The notes under the pieces were generated by a model. It was not told the DNA's origin and did not search any database. It saw nothing but the letters and a program-made list of their open reading frames with translations. From Tolypothrix tenuis PCC 7101 (GTDB lineage: Bacteria > Cyanobacteriota > Cyanobacteriia > Cyanobacteriales > Nostocaceae), in the NCBI RefSeq assembly GCF_002368295.1, contig NZ_AP018248.1, forward strand, positions 3,515,502 through 3,579,501: a stretch of 64,000 nt of DNA, written 5' to 3'. Position numbers and translations under genes: made by a program. Below are positions 8,217-15,831 of this stretch, one piece after another; the stretch's first letter is position 1; the number at the start of each line of letters is the position of its first letter.

Positions 8217-10067
8217 TTAAGCTTCTAATTCATACAGCACTAAACTGTGAGGTTGCAGTTGCAATTCTTGTCCTACAGCTAAATTATTAGGTGCTGGTGA
8301 ACCAGGGCCAGCCCATACTGTATCAGCAGAGTCTAATTTTTTATGAGCAGTGCTTGCAATTGGTAAAGTTAATGTTATGGGAGATTGATTAAAATTCATG
8401 GCAAATATTACTTGATTAGCTTCACTCCAACGCCGCACTATGACTAATTGTTTCTCTTCATTGCTATTTGCTTCGATGCAATTGCGGTCTTTTTTCAAAA
8501 GTGCGGGGTGGGTTTTACGCCAATTAATTAACTCACGATGCCAATCTAATAAAACCTTGTGTTTACCTTCATTGCGTAATTGCCAATTCATTTTACAACG
8601 CAAAAAAGTTTCTGCTGATTCTGGATCTGGTGGATCTTCATCGTAGTGAAACGCTGCAAATTCTTGTTTACGCCCTGCCCTGACTGCTTGAATTAAATCA
8701 GGGTCAGAGTGACTCACAAAGTACATGAATGGTGCAGTTTCGCCGTATTCTTCACCCATGAATAATAAAGGTAAGTAAGGCGATAGCAATACAGCACCAG
8801 CAGCTAATTTTAATCCTTCAAAAGAAATGCGATTCCACAGGCGATCGCCTTTCATTTGATTGCCGATTTGGTCGTGATTTTGGATGCAAACGGAAAATTG
8901 AAATGGGGGGCGATCGCGGCAAGGGATACCATGAAATCGTTTACGATGGGGTGCATACAGCCAATCGTAGACAAAGGTATCTTGGTAAGCTTTGGCTAGT
9001 TGAGTGCATTCGCCATAATCTTGATAATACCCTTGGCGATCGCCTGTTAACAGTGCGTGTAATGCATGGTGAAAGTCATCACTCCACTGTGCATCCAGTC
9101 CATAACCACCTAATTCTGGCGGACGAATGATTTGGGGATTATTTAAGTCACTTTCGGCAATTAAATAGCGTTTGCAATTAGCATTCTGGCAAAAATGATG
9201 TACTGCTTCCGCTAATTCCCACAAGAAATGTTTTGCGCCTAAATCGTAAATCGCCTGAATCGCATCCAGCCGCAAAGCATCAATATGAAATTCTCCCAAC
9301 CAATACAGCGCATTTTGGATGAAATAATGACGCACACCTTGACTGTGGGCATCATCGAAATTCATTGCATTGCCCCAAGGGGTTTTATAGGTTTTAGTAA
9401 AATAAGGCGCAAATTGACCCATATAGTTACCTTCTGGGCCAAAGTGGTTATAAACCACATCCAGCACTACCGCAATCCCATGTTGATGACAAGCATTTAC
9501 AAGTTCCTTTAAATCGGCTGGCGTACCGTAGGAATTTTGCACAGCAAACGGGTAAACGCCATCATAACCCCAGTTGCGATATGCTAAAGCAGGTTCAATA
9601 TGGGTATCTCCGGGGAACTGGGCAATAGGCATAATTTCAATGGCGTTAATTCCCACTTCTCTAAGTTCCGCCAATCGGGGAATGATCGCTTTGAAAGTAC
9701 CTTCGGGTGTAAATGTGCCTACGTGAAGTTCATAAAAAATCATCGCTTCCAAAGGCACACCAGTCCAGTTATCATCTGTCCAATTAAACTGCGGATCGAC
9801 AACTTGCGAGGGGCCATGAACACCTTCGGGTTGATACTGTGATGCAGGATCGGCAAAAGCATTTTCGCCATCCAAAACATAGCGATAAAGCGTATCAGGA
9901 TAAACATCATTTACTTTGATTTGCCAATATCCCGCTTCTATATGAGGTTTGAGTGGAATTATCTGTTCTTGTGGTGTTAAAATTTGCACCGCCACGCTAT
10001 TTAGCGTAGGCGACCAAACTGTAAACTCACACTCTCCGTTACCCAAGTAGTTAGCACCAGTCCTCAC
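8217..10067 (-). CDS. treZ: Maltooligosyltrehalose trehalohydrolase
   Basis: Releases trehalose from maltooligosyltrehalose made by TreY. At 616 residues it has an N-terminal carbohydrate-binding-like domain (GECEFTVWSPTLNSVAVQIL) and a GH13 barrel: DVVYNHFGPEGNY, ALRLDAIQAIYD with the nucleophile Asp, LIAESDLN with the acid Glu, and CIQNHDQIGNQ with the third acidic residue. The start is GTG at 10067, preceded by a good GGGAGGA ribosome site. It is the first gene of the minus-strand treZ-treY-treH cluster. The 380-bp region upstream has no gene and probably holds the cluster promoter. Confidence 0.95.
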   Translation of the reverse strand: MRTGANYLGNGECEFTVWSPTLNSVAVQILTPQEQIIPLKPHIEAGYWQIKVNDVYPDTLYRYVLDGENAFADPASQYQPEGVHGPSQVVDPQFNWTDDNWTGVPLEAMIFYELHVGTFTPEGTFKAIIPRLAELREVGINAIEIMPIAQFPGDTHIEPALAYRNWGYDGVYPFAVQNSYGTPADLKELVNACHQHGIAVVLDVVYNHFGPEGNYMGQFAPYFTKTYKTPWGNAMNFDDAHSQGVRHYFIQNALYWLGEFHIDALRLDAIQAIYDLGAKHFLWELAEAVHHFCQNANCKRYLIAESDLNNPQIIRPPELGGYGLDAQWSDDFHHALHALLTGDRQGYYQDYGECTQLAKAYQDTFVYDWLYAPHRKRFHGIPCRDRPPFQFSVCIQNHDQIGNQMKGDRLWNRISFEGLKLAAGAVLLSPYLPLLFMGEEYGETAPFMYFVSHSDPDLIQAVRAGRKQEFAAFHYDEDPPDPESAETFLRCKMNWQLRNEGKHKVLLDWHRELINWRKTHPALLKKDRNCIEANSNEEKQLVIVRRWSEANQVIFAMNFNQSPITLTLPIASTAHKKLDSADTVWAGPGSPAPNNLAVGQELQLQPHSLVLYELEA

Positions 10068-10451
10068 GCAGTATCCTCCCGTTAGATAATGTGTGCCGAA
10101 TTGTGGCTTGACTTTTGTTTATCCCAATTCTGCAAAATCTAGGAACAGATTTAATGTTTAAAAAATCAGATTAAATCTGACTTTCTCAATTACAAAATAG
10201 GAATTGGTAAGCAAAAAATCCTGCCAGATAGCATCATGGATTGTCTAGCAGAGAATTTACCAGCACCCTCAGGCGGATTTTTTTCAGCCGAAAAGCTTGT
10301 CTATTCACCTATATAGAGAAGATTCATGAAAGAAACTCTATCGAATTGAGTAATTTGCTCAAATTACTTGATATTGACTGACAAATTAAGAATCAGTACC
10401 CATGAGAAAATGCAATTATGAGCATCTCTGAATGAGTACAGCAATATTTAC
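10068..10451. promoter_or_regulatory. Intergenic region upstream of treZ with a palindrome
   Basis: No gene seen. A perfect palindrome TCAGATT-A-AATCTGA lies at 10166-10180, about 100 bp upstream of the treZ start, with a related CAGATTTAAT half-site at 10147-10156. It is a candidate operator, by inference only. The region serves divergent treZ and the split Rpn-family gene. Confidence 0.35.
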
Positions 10452-11391
10452 ATGATTGATCACGACCGTTTATTTAAAGAACTTATTTCTACATTCTTTC
10501 TCGAATTTTTAGAATTATTCTTCCCCCAGGTAATGGCTTATCTAGAACCTGAATCATTAAAATTTCTAGACAAAGAAGTATTTACCGATGTTACTGCTGG
10601 CGAACAATACGAAGCCGATTTAGTAGCACAAATCAGATTCCGAGAACAAGAGACATTTTTTCTCGTCCATATCGAAAACCAATCCTACCCCCAAGCTGAT
10701 TTTGGGCGGAGAATGTTTCGATATTTTGCGCGCTTATTTGAAAAGTACGCATTACCTGTATATCCCATCGTGATATTTTCTTACGACACCCCACGCACAC
10801 CCCAAACGAATATTTACCGCGTAGAGTTTCCCGACAAAACAGTTTTAGAATTTAACTATGGGGTAGTTCAACTCAATCAATTAAACTGGCGTGACTTTTT
10901 ACAACAAGAAAACCCTGTAGCCAGCGCCCTCATGGTGAGTCCAGTGCTGAAGGCGGGTTTCCCGCCGTAGGCAACTGGCGAACCCGAAGGGCAAAATGAA
11001 TATAGCACCCTCAGAACGTCCCCGAGTCAAGTCTGAATGCTTGCGTTTGTTAGCAACTTTACGACTTGATCCAGCCAGAATGAAAATGATTTCTGGCTTT
11101 GTAGACACTTATCTCAAGTTAAACGCAGCAGAACAAGAGATTTTTAAAACTGAGATTGCTAAATTTGAACCAGTCAAACAAGAGGTAGTTATGAAAATTG
11201 TTACTAGTTGGCAATTAGAAGGCAAACAGGAAATAATTATACGCCAACTTAACCGAAAAGTTGGTGCGATCGCACCAGAATTACAAGAACAAATTCTCCA
11301 ATTACCTAATACCCAATTAGAAGATTTAGGCGAAGCGTTGTTAGATTTTAATAGTCAAGAAGATTTAGTAAATTGGTTGCAGGGAGTGTAA
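10452..11391 (+). pseudogene. Rpn/PD-(D/E)XK nuclease-family gene split by a small repeat
   Basis: Two adjacent frames belong to one ancestral gene of the Rpn (recombination-promoting nuclease, transposase-like) family. The first (10452-10970) starts MIDHDRLFKELISTFF and has the nuclease core ADLVAQIRF...FFLVHIENQSY. The second (from 10996) starts MNIAPSERPRVKSE and holds the usual helical C-terminus ending NWLQGV. Between ALM and KMNIAP, where intact relatives read straight through, a GC-rich insert of about 55 bp (10935-10990) shifts the frame by one and adds a stop. The N-terminal nuclease part could still be made with a short wrong tail. Members of this family are abundant in cyanobacteria; their cellular role is poorly known. 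Confidence 0.8.
10935..10990. repeat. Small dispersed repeat inserted in the Rpn-family gene
   Basis: A GC-rich palindromic insert built of GGCGGGTTTCCCGCC and a TGGCGAACCCGAAGGG tail, unlike the AT-rich gene around it. Its length of about 55 bp causes the frameshift. A degenerate relative (GGGGGTTCCCCCC...GCAACTGCCG) is at 22268-22300. Confidence 0.7.
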
Positions 11392-11564
11392 GAGGTTGTT
11401 TGAAAAGTTTTTCCCTGTGATTTTAATTGCACTGTTACCCCCCTTAATCCCCCCTTGTCAAGGGGGGAGACCGGAAAATCCAGTTCCCTCCCCTTTCTAA
11501 GGGGAGGGCTAGGGTGGGGTAAAAAATATTTGATACACTACTACAGACTTTTCAAACATCCTCT
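11391..11564. repeat. MITE-like element, 174 bp, ends AGAGGTTGTTTGAAAAGT
   Basis: The 18-bp terminal inverted repeats match at 17 of 18 positions: AGAGGTTGTTTGAAAAGT at 11391-11408 and the complement of AGAGGATGTTTGAAAAGT at 11547-11564. The interior has CCCCCCTTGTCAAGGGGGGA and CCCTCCCC/GGGGAGGG hairpins. It abuts the stop codon of the Rpn-family gene. No coding capacity. Confidence 0.75.
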
Positions 11565-11574
11565 AAGAGTAAAA

Positions 11575-12363
11575 TTAAGTGGGATTAATGCGCTTTGCTA
11601 TCCAATAAAACAAAGATGGCAAATATCTTTTAAAATACACCATCAAAATATCAGCACCGCCAATGTAAACTTCTCGCTGCTGGCGATAAATACTTTTGAT
11701 AATTTTTTGCGCGCAAACCTCAGCCGTCATCCCTTTTGCTTGCCCTTCATCCATTTGCTGATATAAACTGCCATCAGCAGTTAAAGCATTAGCTGAAATA
11801 TTAGTGTTAATTCGACCAGGACAAACTATAGTAATAAAAATATTATTTTCCGGTTTTAATTCTATCTGTAATGTCTCAAACCATCCATGTAGCGCGTGTT
11901 TTGAAGCTGCATAAGCTGAACGTAGCGGAAAGCCAAATTTTCCTACGAGGCTGGAAATGACCGCAATTTGTCCGCCACCTTGTTTAATCATATATGGCAG
12001 AATCTTTTTAGTTATATTAATCGTGCCAAAATAGTTGACTTCCATAATTTTTCTGTCAACTATCTCTTGAGTATCAATAGCTAAAGAACGTTGACTAATA
12101 CCTGAATTATTTACTAATATATCTACTTTGCCATAATGATCTATAGCTGTATTAACTGCATTCTCTACGGCTATATTATCGGTAATATCTAAGGGAATAA
12201 TTAAACATTCACTCTTGATTTGCTGTTTAACTCTTTGCAATTCTGCTTCTTTTCGTGAGGAAATAATTAGCTTTGCACCTTGATTAGCAAATTGGTAAGC
12301 TAATGCTTCACCAATCCCAGAAGATGCGCCAGTAATCCAAACAACTTTATCTAAAAAAAGCAT
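11575..12363 (-). CDS. SDR-family oxidoreductase
   Basis: A 262-residue short-chain dehydrogenase/reductase that uses NAD(P)H. Motifs from the ATG at 12363 are TGASSGIGEA (11-20), NNSG (85-88), catalytic Ser in ISSLVG (about 137-138) and YAASK (151-155). The C-terminus has a hydrophobic patch (LPSLFYWIAK), as in DHRS7-like membrane-associated members. A TTG two codons upstream is an alternative start. The substrate cannot be told from sequence. It is monocistronic, and its 3' end almost touches the MITE at 11391-11564. Confidence 0.88.
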   Translation of the reverse strand: MLFLDKVVWITGASSGIGEALAYQFANQGAKLIISSRKEAELQRVKQQIKSECLIIPLDITDNIAVENAVNTAIDHYGKVDILVNNSGISQRSLAIDTQEIVDRKIMEVNYFGTINITKKILPYMIKQGGGQIAVISSLVGKFGFPLRSAYAASKHALHGWFETLQIELKPENNIFITIVCPGRINTNISANALTADGSLYQQMDEGQAKGMTAEVCAQKIIKSIYRQQREVYIGGADILMVYFKRYLPSLFYWIAKRINPT

Positions 12364-12423
12364 TTTCAAAATAATAAACTATGAATTATATAGGAATCTG
12401 ATTTGATTTATGAAAAAATCTCA

Positions 12424-12450
12424 GATGCGTTACGCTATCGCTAACGCATC
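12424..12450. repeat. Palindrome GATGCGTTA...TAACGCATC, family D copy 1
   Basis: An inverted repeat following the sequence AATCTGATTTGATTTATGAAAAAATCTCA. The same leader plus palindrome recurs at 50028-50100 and, reversed, at 31955-32030, so the full repeat unit is about 65-75 bp. Confidence 0.7.
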
Positions 12451-12523
12451 CTACGTGAATTGCGACTGAAGTACAAATAAATTTATCTGTGTTCATATTC
12501 TTCTATCTGCGGTTAATATTTTG

Positions 12524-13999
12524 TCAAGTTTTGAATAGCAATGCTGTGAGATTACAAGCAATGTAACCAATCGCCCAAGGAGATTTATCCTTTAATAGCA
12601 ATAGTATCTGATTTAGTGTTTCTGGTAGAGTCGCACCATACAACCGCCAGAGATTTTCGCGCAGTTGATGCAAAATGCGATCGCCTACAATATCATCGCT
12701 ACCGGGACGCAGTAACCAATGGGTTCGCAAAAGCTTAAAATGATGAATCTCATGAGTCTGCGCTACCTGTTGCATCTCTTTTGCAGCCTGTTCTACCAAT
12801 TCATCGGTGACAATTTTCATCACTAAGGGTTGCAAGGTAAATGAGGCTTCACCCATACCCACCCATTTTTCTAAAAGCGATCGCCTTTCTAATGCCATAA
12901 TTGCTTCTAACACCATCGCTGGATCGATGGATATCAGCAGATGGGTTTGCAAACGCGAGAATGATATAGGTTCTTGCCAAATAGCTAACCAATACAGAAT
13001 ATCCTGTTGTAATTCCGAGAGTTGCTGGAATTGCTGTTTCAAGATAAAACGTAAGCGATCGCCAATCACTAAGGTATTCTGACTCAAAAATGCTGTGATA
13101 TTCCCCGCAAACACAGACTGAATTAATGGGGTGACAAGTTTCAGCGCTAGGGGATTACCGCGATAAAGTTGAATTAACGCTGATATTCCCAGTTCTTTAG
13201 TGGTAAAGCCTCTAGATTGCAATAGTTCTAAAGCATCGGCTTTTGGTAAACCCTTGAGATTTACACAGTTGTTGATTTCAATCGCACTTGACTGTTCGCG
13301 ACTGGTAATCACGATACAACTTTGATGGCGATCGCGGCTAATTTTCTGGATAAATTGAGTATATTCTGGCTGCGACAAAACCCCATCTAAGTCATCCAAG
13401 ATTACCAGACAGCGACGTTTGTGTAGGTAGTGTAAAAGTTGTGCTGTTCCTTGCTGGATATCATGAACAACAGTTTCCTCAAAGTTCTGCACTAGCGTAT
13501 CCAGCAGCGATATTAGGGAAGGTACAGTAGAAAGCGATCGCCAAATCAAACAATCGAATTTTGACTGCATCCGATCCGCCATAGCCAGCGCTAAAGCAGT
13601 TTTACCAATCCCCGCAATTCCAACAATAGTAACTACTTTACAACCAGCTAAAATCCATTCTTCTAGTTGCTGCAATTCCTGATTGCGTCCATAAAAGCTT
13701 TCGACATCCGGTGCATCATGCCAATCAATGTAAGGTTGAGAGAAGTCTGCAATAACTTCCAATTCTACCCCAGAAGCATCTGCGATCGCTTCCCAGTCGG
13801 TAATCCCAACAGCTGTACAAATAGCAATGAAAATTTCGCGCTGAATGCGATCGCCTTGCCAAAATCGACGTAAAGTAGCTCTAGAAGTATGGGCATCTTG
13901 CCACCATCTCGCCGTACTAGTTTTCGTCCATCCTAGACGTTGGCGCGCCTTGTCTACAATTGTTAATCCTGCTGTCGATGCCCTCAACGAGTTTGACAT
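12524..13999 (-). CDS. NB-ARC/STAND-type ATPase, truncated, without effector repeats
   Basis: A 491-residue protein. The N-terminal segment (SLRASTAGLTIVDKARQRLG) is the helical domain common at the start of cyanobacterial NB-ARC-WD40 or pentapeptide proteins. Next come a YGRNQEL linker, Walker A VGIAGIGKTALAL (about 126-135), Walker B CLVILDDLD (about 197-205), a TSRE sensor (about 233) and GNPLALKL (about 281-288). In relatives the protein continues after the GYxxxN segment into WD40 or pentapeptide repeats; here it stops right there (GYIACNLTALLFKT). The frame can be read up to 14107, but that extension is repeat DNA of family B, so the ATG at 13999 is preferred. Family role: a signalling or defence ATPase switch; this copy may be non-functional. 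Confidence 0.75.
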   Translation of the reverse strand: MSNSLRASTAGLTIVDKARQRLGWTKTSTARWWQDAHTSRATLRRFWQGDRIQREIFIAICTAVGITDWEAIADASGVELEVIADFSQPYIDWHDAPDVESFYGRNQELQQLEEWILAGCKVVTIVGIAGIGKTALALAMADRMQSKFDCLIWRSLSTVPSLISLLDTLVQNFEETVVHDIQQGTAQLLHYLHKRRCLVILDDLDGVLSQPEYTQFIQKISRDRHQSCIVITSREQSSAIEINNCVNLKGLPKADALELLQSRGFTTKELGISALIQLYRGNPLALKLVTPLIQSVFAGNITAFLSQNTLVIGDRLRFILKQQFQQLSELQQDILYWLAIWQEPISFSRLQTHLLISIDPAMVLEAIMALERRSLLEKWVGMGEASFTLQPLVMKIVTDELVEQAAKEMQQVAQTHEIHHFKLLRTHWLLRPGSDDIVGDRILHQLRENLWRLYGATLPETLNQILLLLKDKSPWAIGYIACNLTALLFKT

Positions 14000-14028
14000 A
14001 CAATTTTTATATGATGGATGACACCAAT

Positions 14029-14094
14029 GGGCACCAGTAAGATAATTTGATACACCAAAAGATTGTGGATGTTCCCTACCTGCCCATCTGTCGC
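14029..14094. repeat. Dispersed repeat family B, copy 2 (degenerate)
   Basis: GGCACCAGTAAGATAATTTG followed by ATACACC, GATTGTGGATG and CCCATCTGTCGC, collinear with copy 1. It lies directly upstream of the NB-ARC gene start. Confidence 0.65.
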
Positions 14095-14237
14095 GTTCTT
14101 TTTTCAAAATTTTAAATTATAAAGGCACGGCATTGCCGTGCCCTTACAGTGTGTTTTACTACCATCAGCCATTCTTTTTATCATGAAAAATCATTTTATC
14201 GCCTTGTATAGGCGGTTAATTTCCTGTAATCCAAACA

Positions 14238-15185
14238 TCACCTACTAGGAATAGGTTGACCAAATTCAACTACTTGAGTTTCTGAAATATTAGGTTGAGA
14301 ATTGGGAATTGTAGGAACAGGAAAATTAGGGCTGATAACAGGTGCAGGGCTGTTAAAATTAACTGGTTGATTTGGCACAATTGGCGCTGGAAGATTAACT
14401 GGTATTTGGGGTGAGTTGTTAGAAGTAAGGGGCGGTACAGTCACAAAGGGTTGCGACTGGTTATTAGTTATTGGAGGTAAGTTGTTAACAGGTGGTGGTA
14501 ACGTCAAAAATGGTGATTGTTGGTTATTACTTATTGGTAATTGATTAATGGGTGTTGGCGGATAGTTAGATGGAATTTGAGGTAGATTGAGAGGTTGAGG
14601 ATTTACAGGTAAATTATTAGGTAACTGCGGATAGTACCCTGGTTTGACAGAGTTTTGAGCAGTATTAACAGCAGGACGTAAAACCCAGCGATTCGGGTTT
14701 TTCTTAGAAGTGGGTTGCAATTTTAATTGATTTGGATCTAAAGAATTTCCTGGTGCTAAATCTAAAACAATGCGAGTCACACCTGCATTTAATTGAGAAA
14801 TGCGAACTCTCTGAATCTTACCGGAATAATTTTGTTGAGTGGGAACATACCCTAATTTGGTATTGGGTAAATCTACAACAATGCGCGCAGGTTGAGCTAG
14901 ATAAAAGTATTTAGGAGTTCTAGCTGCTGATAGGGTAAATTCCAGTTGCATAGCTTCTGGAGAAAAGTGCCAATTATCCAGCCTAGCTAATGAGCCTGTC
15001 ACATTTGTAGTAGCAGGTTGTACAGGTAGATTGGGATAATAGGGGGGTCTGATTTGCTTTGCTGCTGATTGAGCAATACTACTACCAGCTTCTAGAATCA
15101 TTGCTGTAGATATACTCAACAAGCTGATACTAATAAGCCGCTTGTAGAATTGAAAAAATTGTCTATTCCTCACACCTTTGACCAT
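14238..15185 (-). CDS. AMIN-domain exported protein with Pro/Asn-rich tail
   Basis: A 315-residue protein with an N-terminal signal peptide (basic MVKGVRNRQFF..., hydrophobic core LISISLLSISTAMIL, likely cut after SIAQS). An AMIN domain follows at about residues 70-170 (ARIVVDLPNTKLG, GKIQRVRISQ, TRIVLDLAPG). The last ~140 residues are rich in Pro, Asn and Gln (LPQIPSNYPPTPIN, ITNNQSQPF) and look disordered. Family knowledge: AMIN domains target periplasmic proteins such as AmiC amidases and secretins to the septum or cell wall. There is no catalytic domain here, so it may be a wall-binding or scaffold protein. It lies 120 bp after the small secreted protein gene, same strand. Confidence 0.82.
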   Translation of the reverse strand: MVKGVRNRQFFQFYKRLISISLLSISTAMILEAGSSIAQSAAKQIRPPYYPNLPVQPATTNVTGSLARLDNWHFSPEAMQLEFTLSAARTPKYFYLAQPARIVVDLPNTKLGYVPTQQNYSGKIQRVRISQLNAGVTRIVLDLAPGNSLDPNQLKLQPTSKKNPNRWVLRPAVNTAQNSVKPGYYPQLPNNLPVNPQPLNLPQIPSNYPPTPINQLPISNNQQSPFLTLPPPVNNLPPITNNQSQPFVTVPPLTSNNSPQIPVNLPAPIVPNQPVNFNSPAPVISPNFPVPTIPNSQPNISETQVVEFGQPIPSR

Positions 15186-15305
15186 GATTTTTAGCTCTTG
15201 ATTGAAAAACTCTCTACTAGATTTAGAGTTTTAGGATTAAGATGATTATTTTAATTTATCTCAGCATAAAATTTGGAAAGCTGAATATTTTTCATCATCC
15301 TGCTG

Positions 15306-15827
15306 TTAATGCTTTTTCACTGACTGTGATTTTTCCTGTGTTTTTTGTGGTATTGCCGTAAATTTGAAACTTTGCGAGCTACCACCAAGGGTTAATTGTC
15401 CAGTAAAATTACCTTTATCTAGTAATTGCATTTGCATTTTAGCTGAGTGAAAAGGTGCATTTTGAGTAGAAGCAATATTGCACAGAGCAGAACCCTCTAT
15501 TTTGCCAGATAAATTTAATTCTTGGTTTTTCAAAATGCCTGAGAGAGGATGACTTTTTTCACTGCTGGTAGCATTTTCCGAGTTATTATCTGCTGGTAAT
15601 AAAGAAGCATTTACATAAATCCCTGATTGTTGAATTTTGAGAATTGGAGCTGCTGTTTGATTACAGGTAGGTAGCTTTTCATCTAAAGCCAGACGATAGG
15701 AACCGTTGATTACAGGAGGAGCTTTGAGATTGCTTTCTCCGTAAGCGCTCACAGCTTTAAATAATAAGAGAACTGAACTGATTGCTATGCCATAAAAGGC
15801 TAAGGATTTAACGTTGAAATGATTCAT
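15306..15827 (-). CDS. Small secreted protein of unknown function
   Basis: A 173-residue protein, not recognised. The N-terminus is a signal peptide (NVKSLAFYGIAISSVLLLFKAVSAYG, cut probably after VSA). The mature part is Ser/Asn-rich, has two or three Cys (TCNQTAAP, ALCNIAS) and alternating strand-like segments (SGILKNQELNLSGKIEGSA; GNFTGQLTLGGSS), suggesting a small periplasmic beta-sandwich. It begins 4 bp after the stop of the antiporter gene, and its AGGAG ribosome site overlaps the antiporter's last codons, so the two genes are almost certainly co-transcribed and perhaps translationally coupled. A periplasmic partner of the transporter is an inference. Confidence 0.7.
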   Translation of the reverse strand: MNHFNVKSLAFYGIAISSVLLLFKAVSAYGESNLKAPPVINGSYRLALDEKLPTCNQTAAPILKIQQSGIYVNASLLPADNNSENATSSEKSHPLSGILKNQELNLSGKIEGSALCNIASTQNAPFHSAKMQMQLLDKGNFTGQLTLGGSSQSFKFTAIPQKTQEKSQSVKKH

Positions 15828-15831
15828 GGTT

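Noticed and set aside
14000..14107. N-terminal extension of the NB-ARC gene to 14107
   Set aside because: The extension is family B repeat DNA (CACCAGTAAGATAATTTG), so the ATG at 13999 is the likely start.
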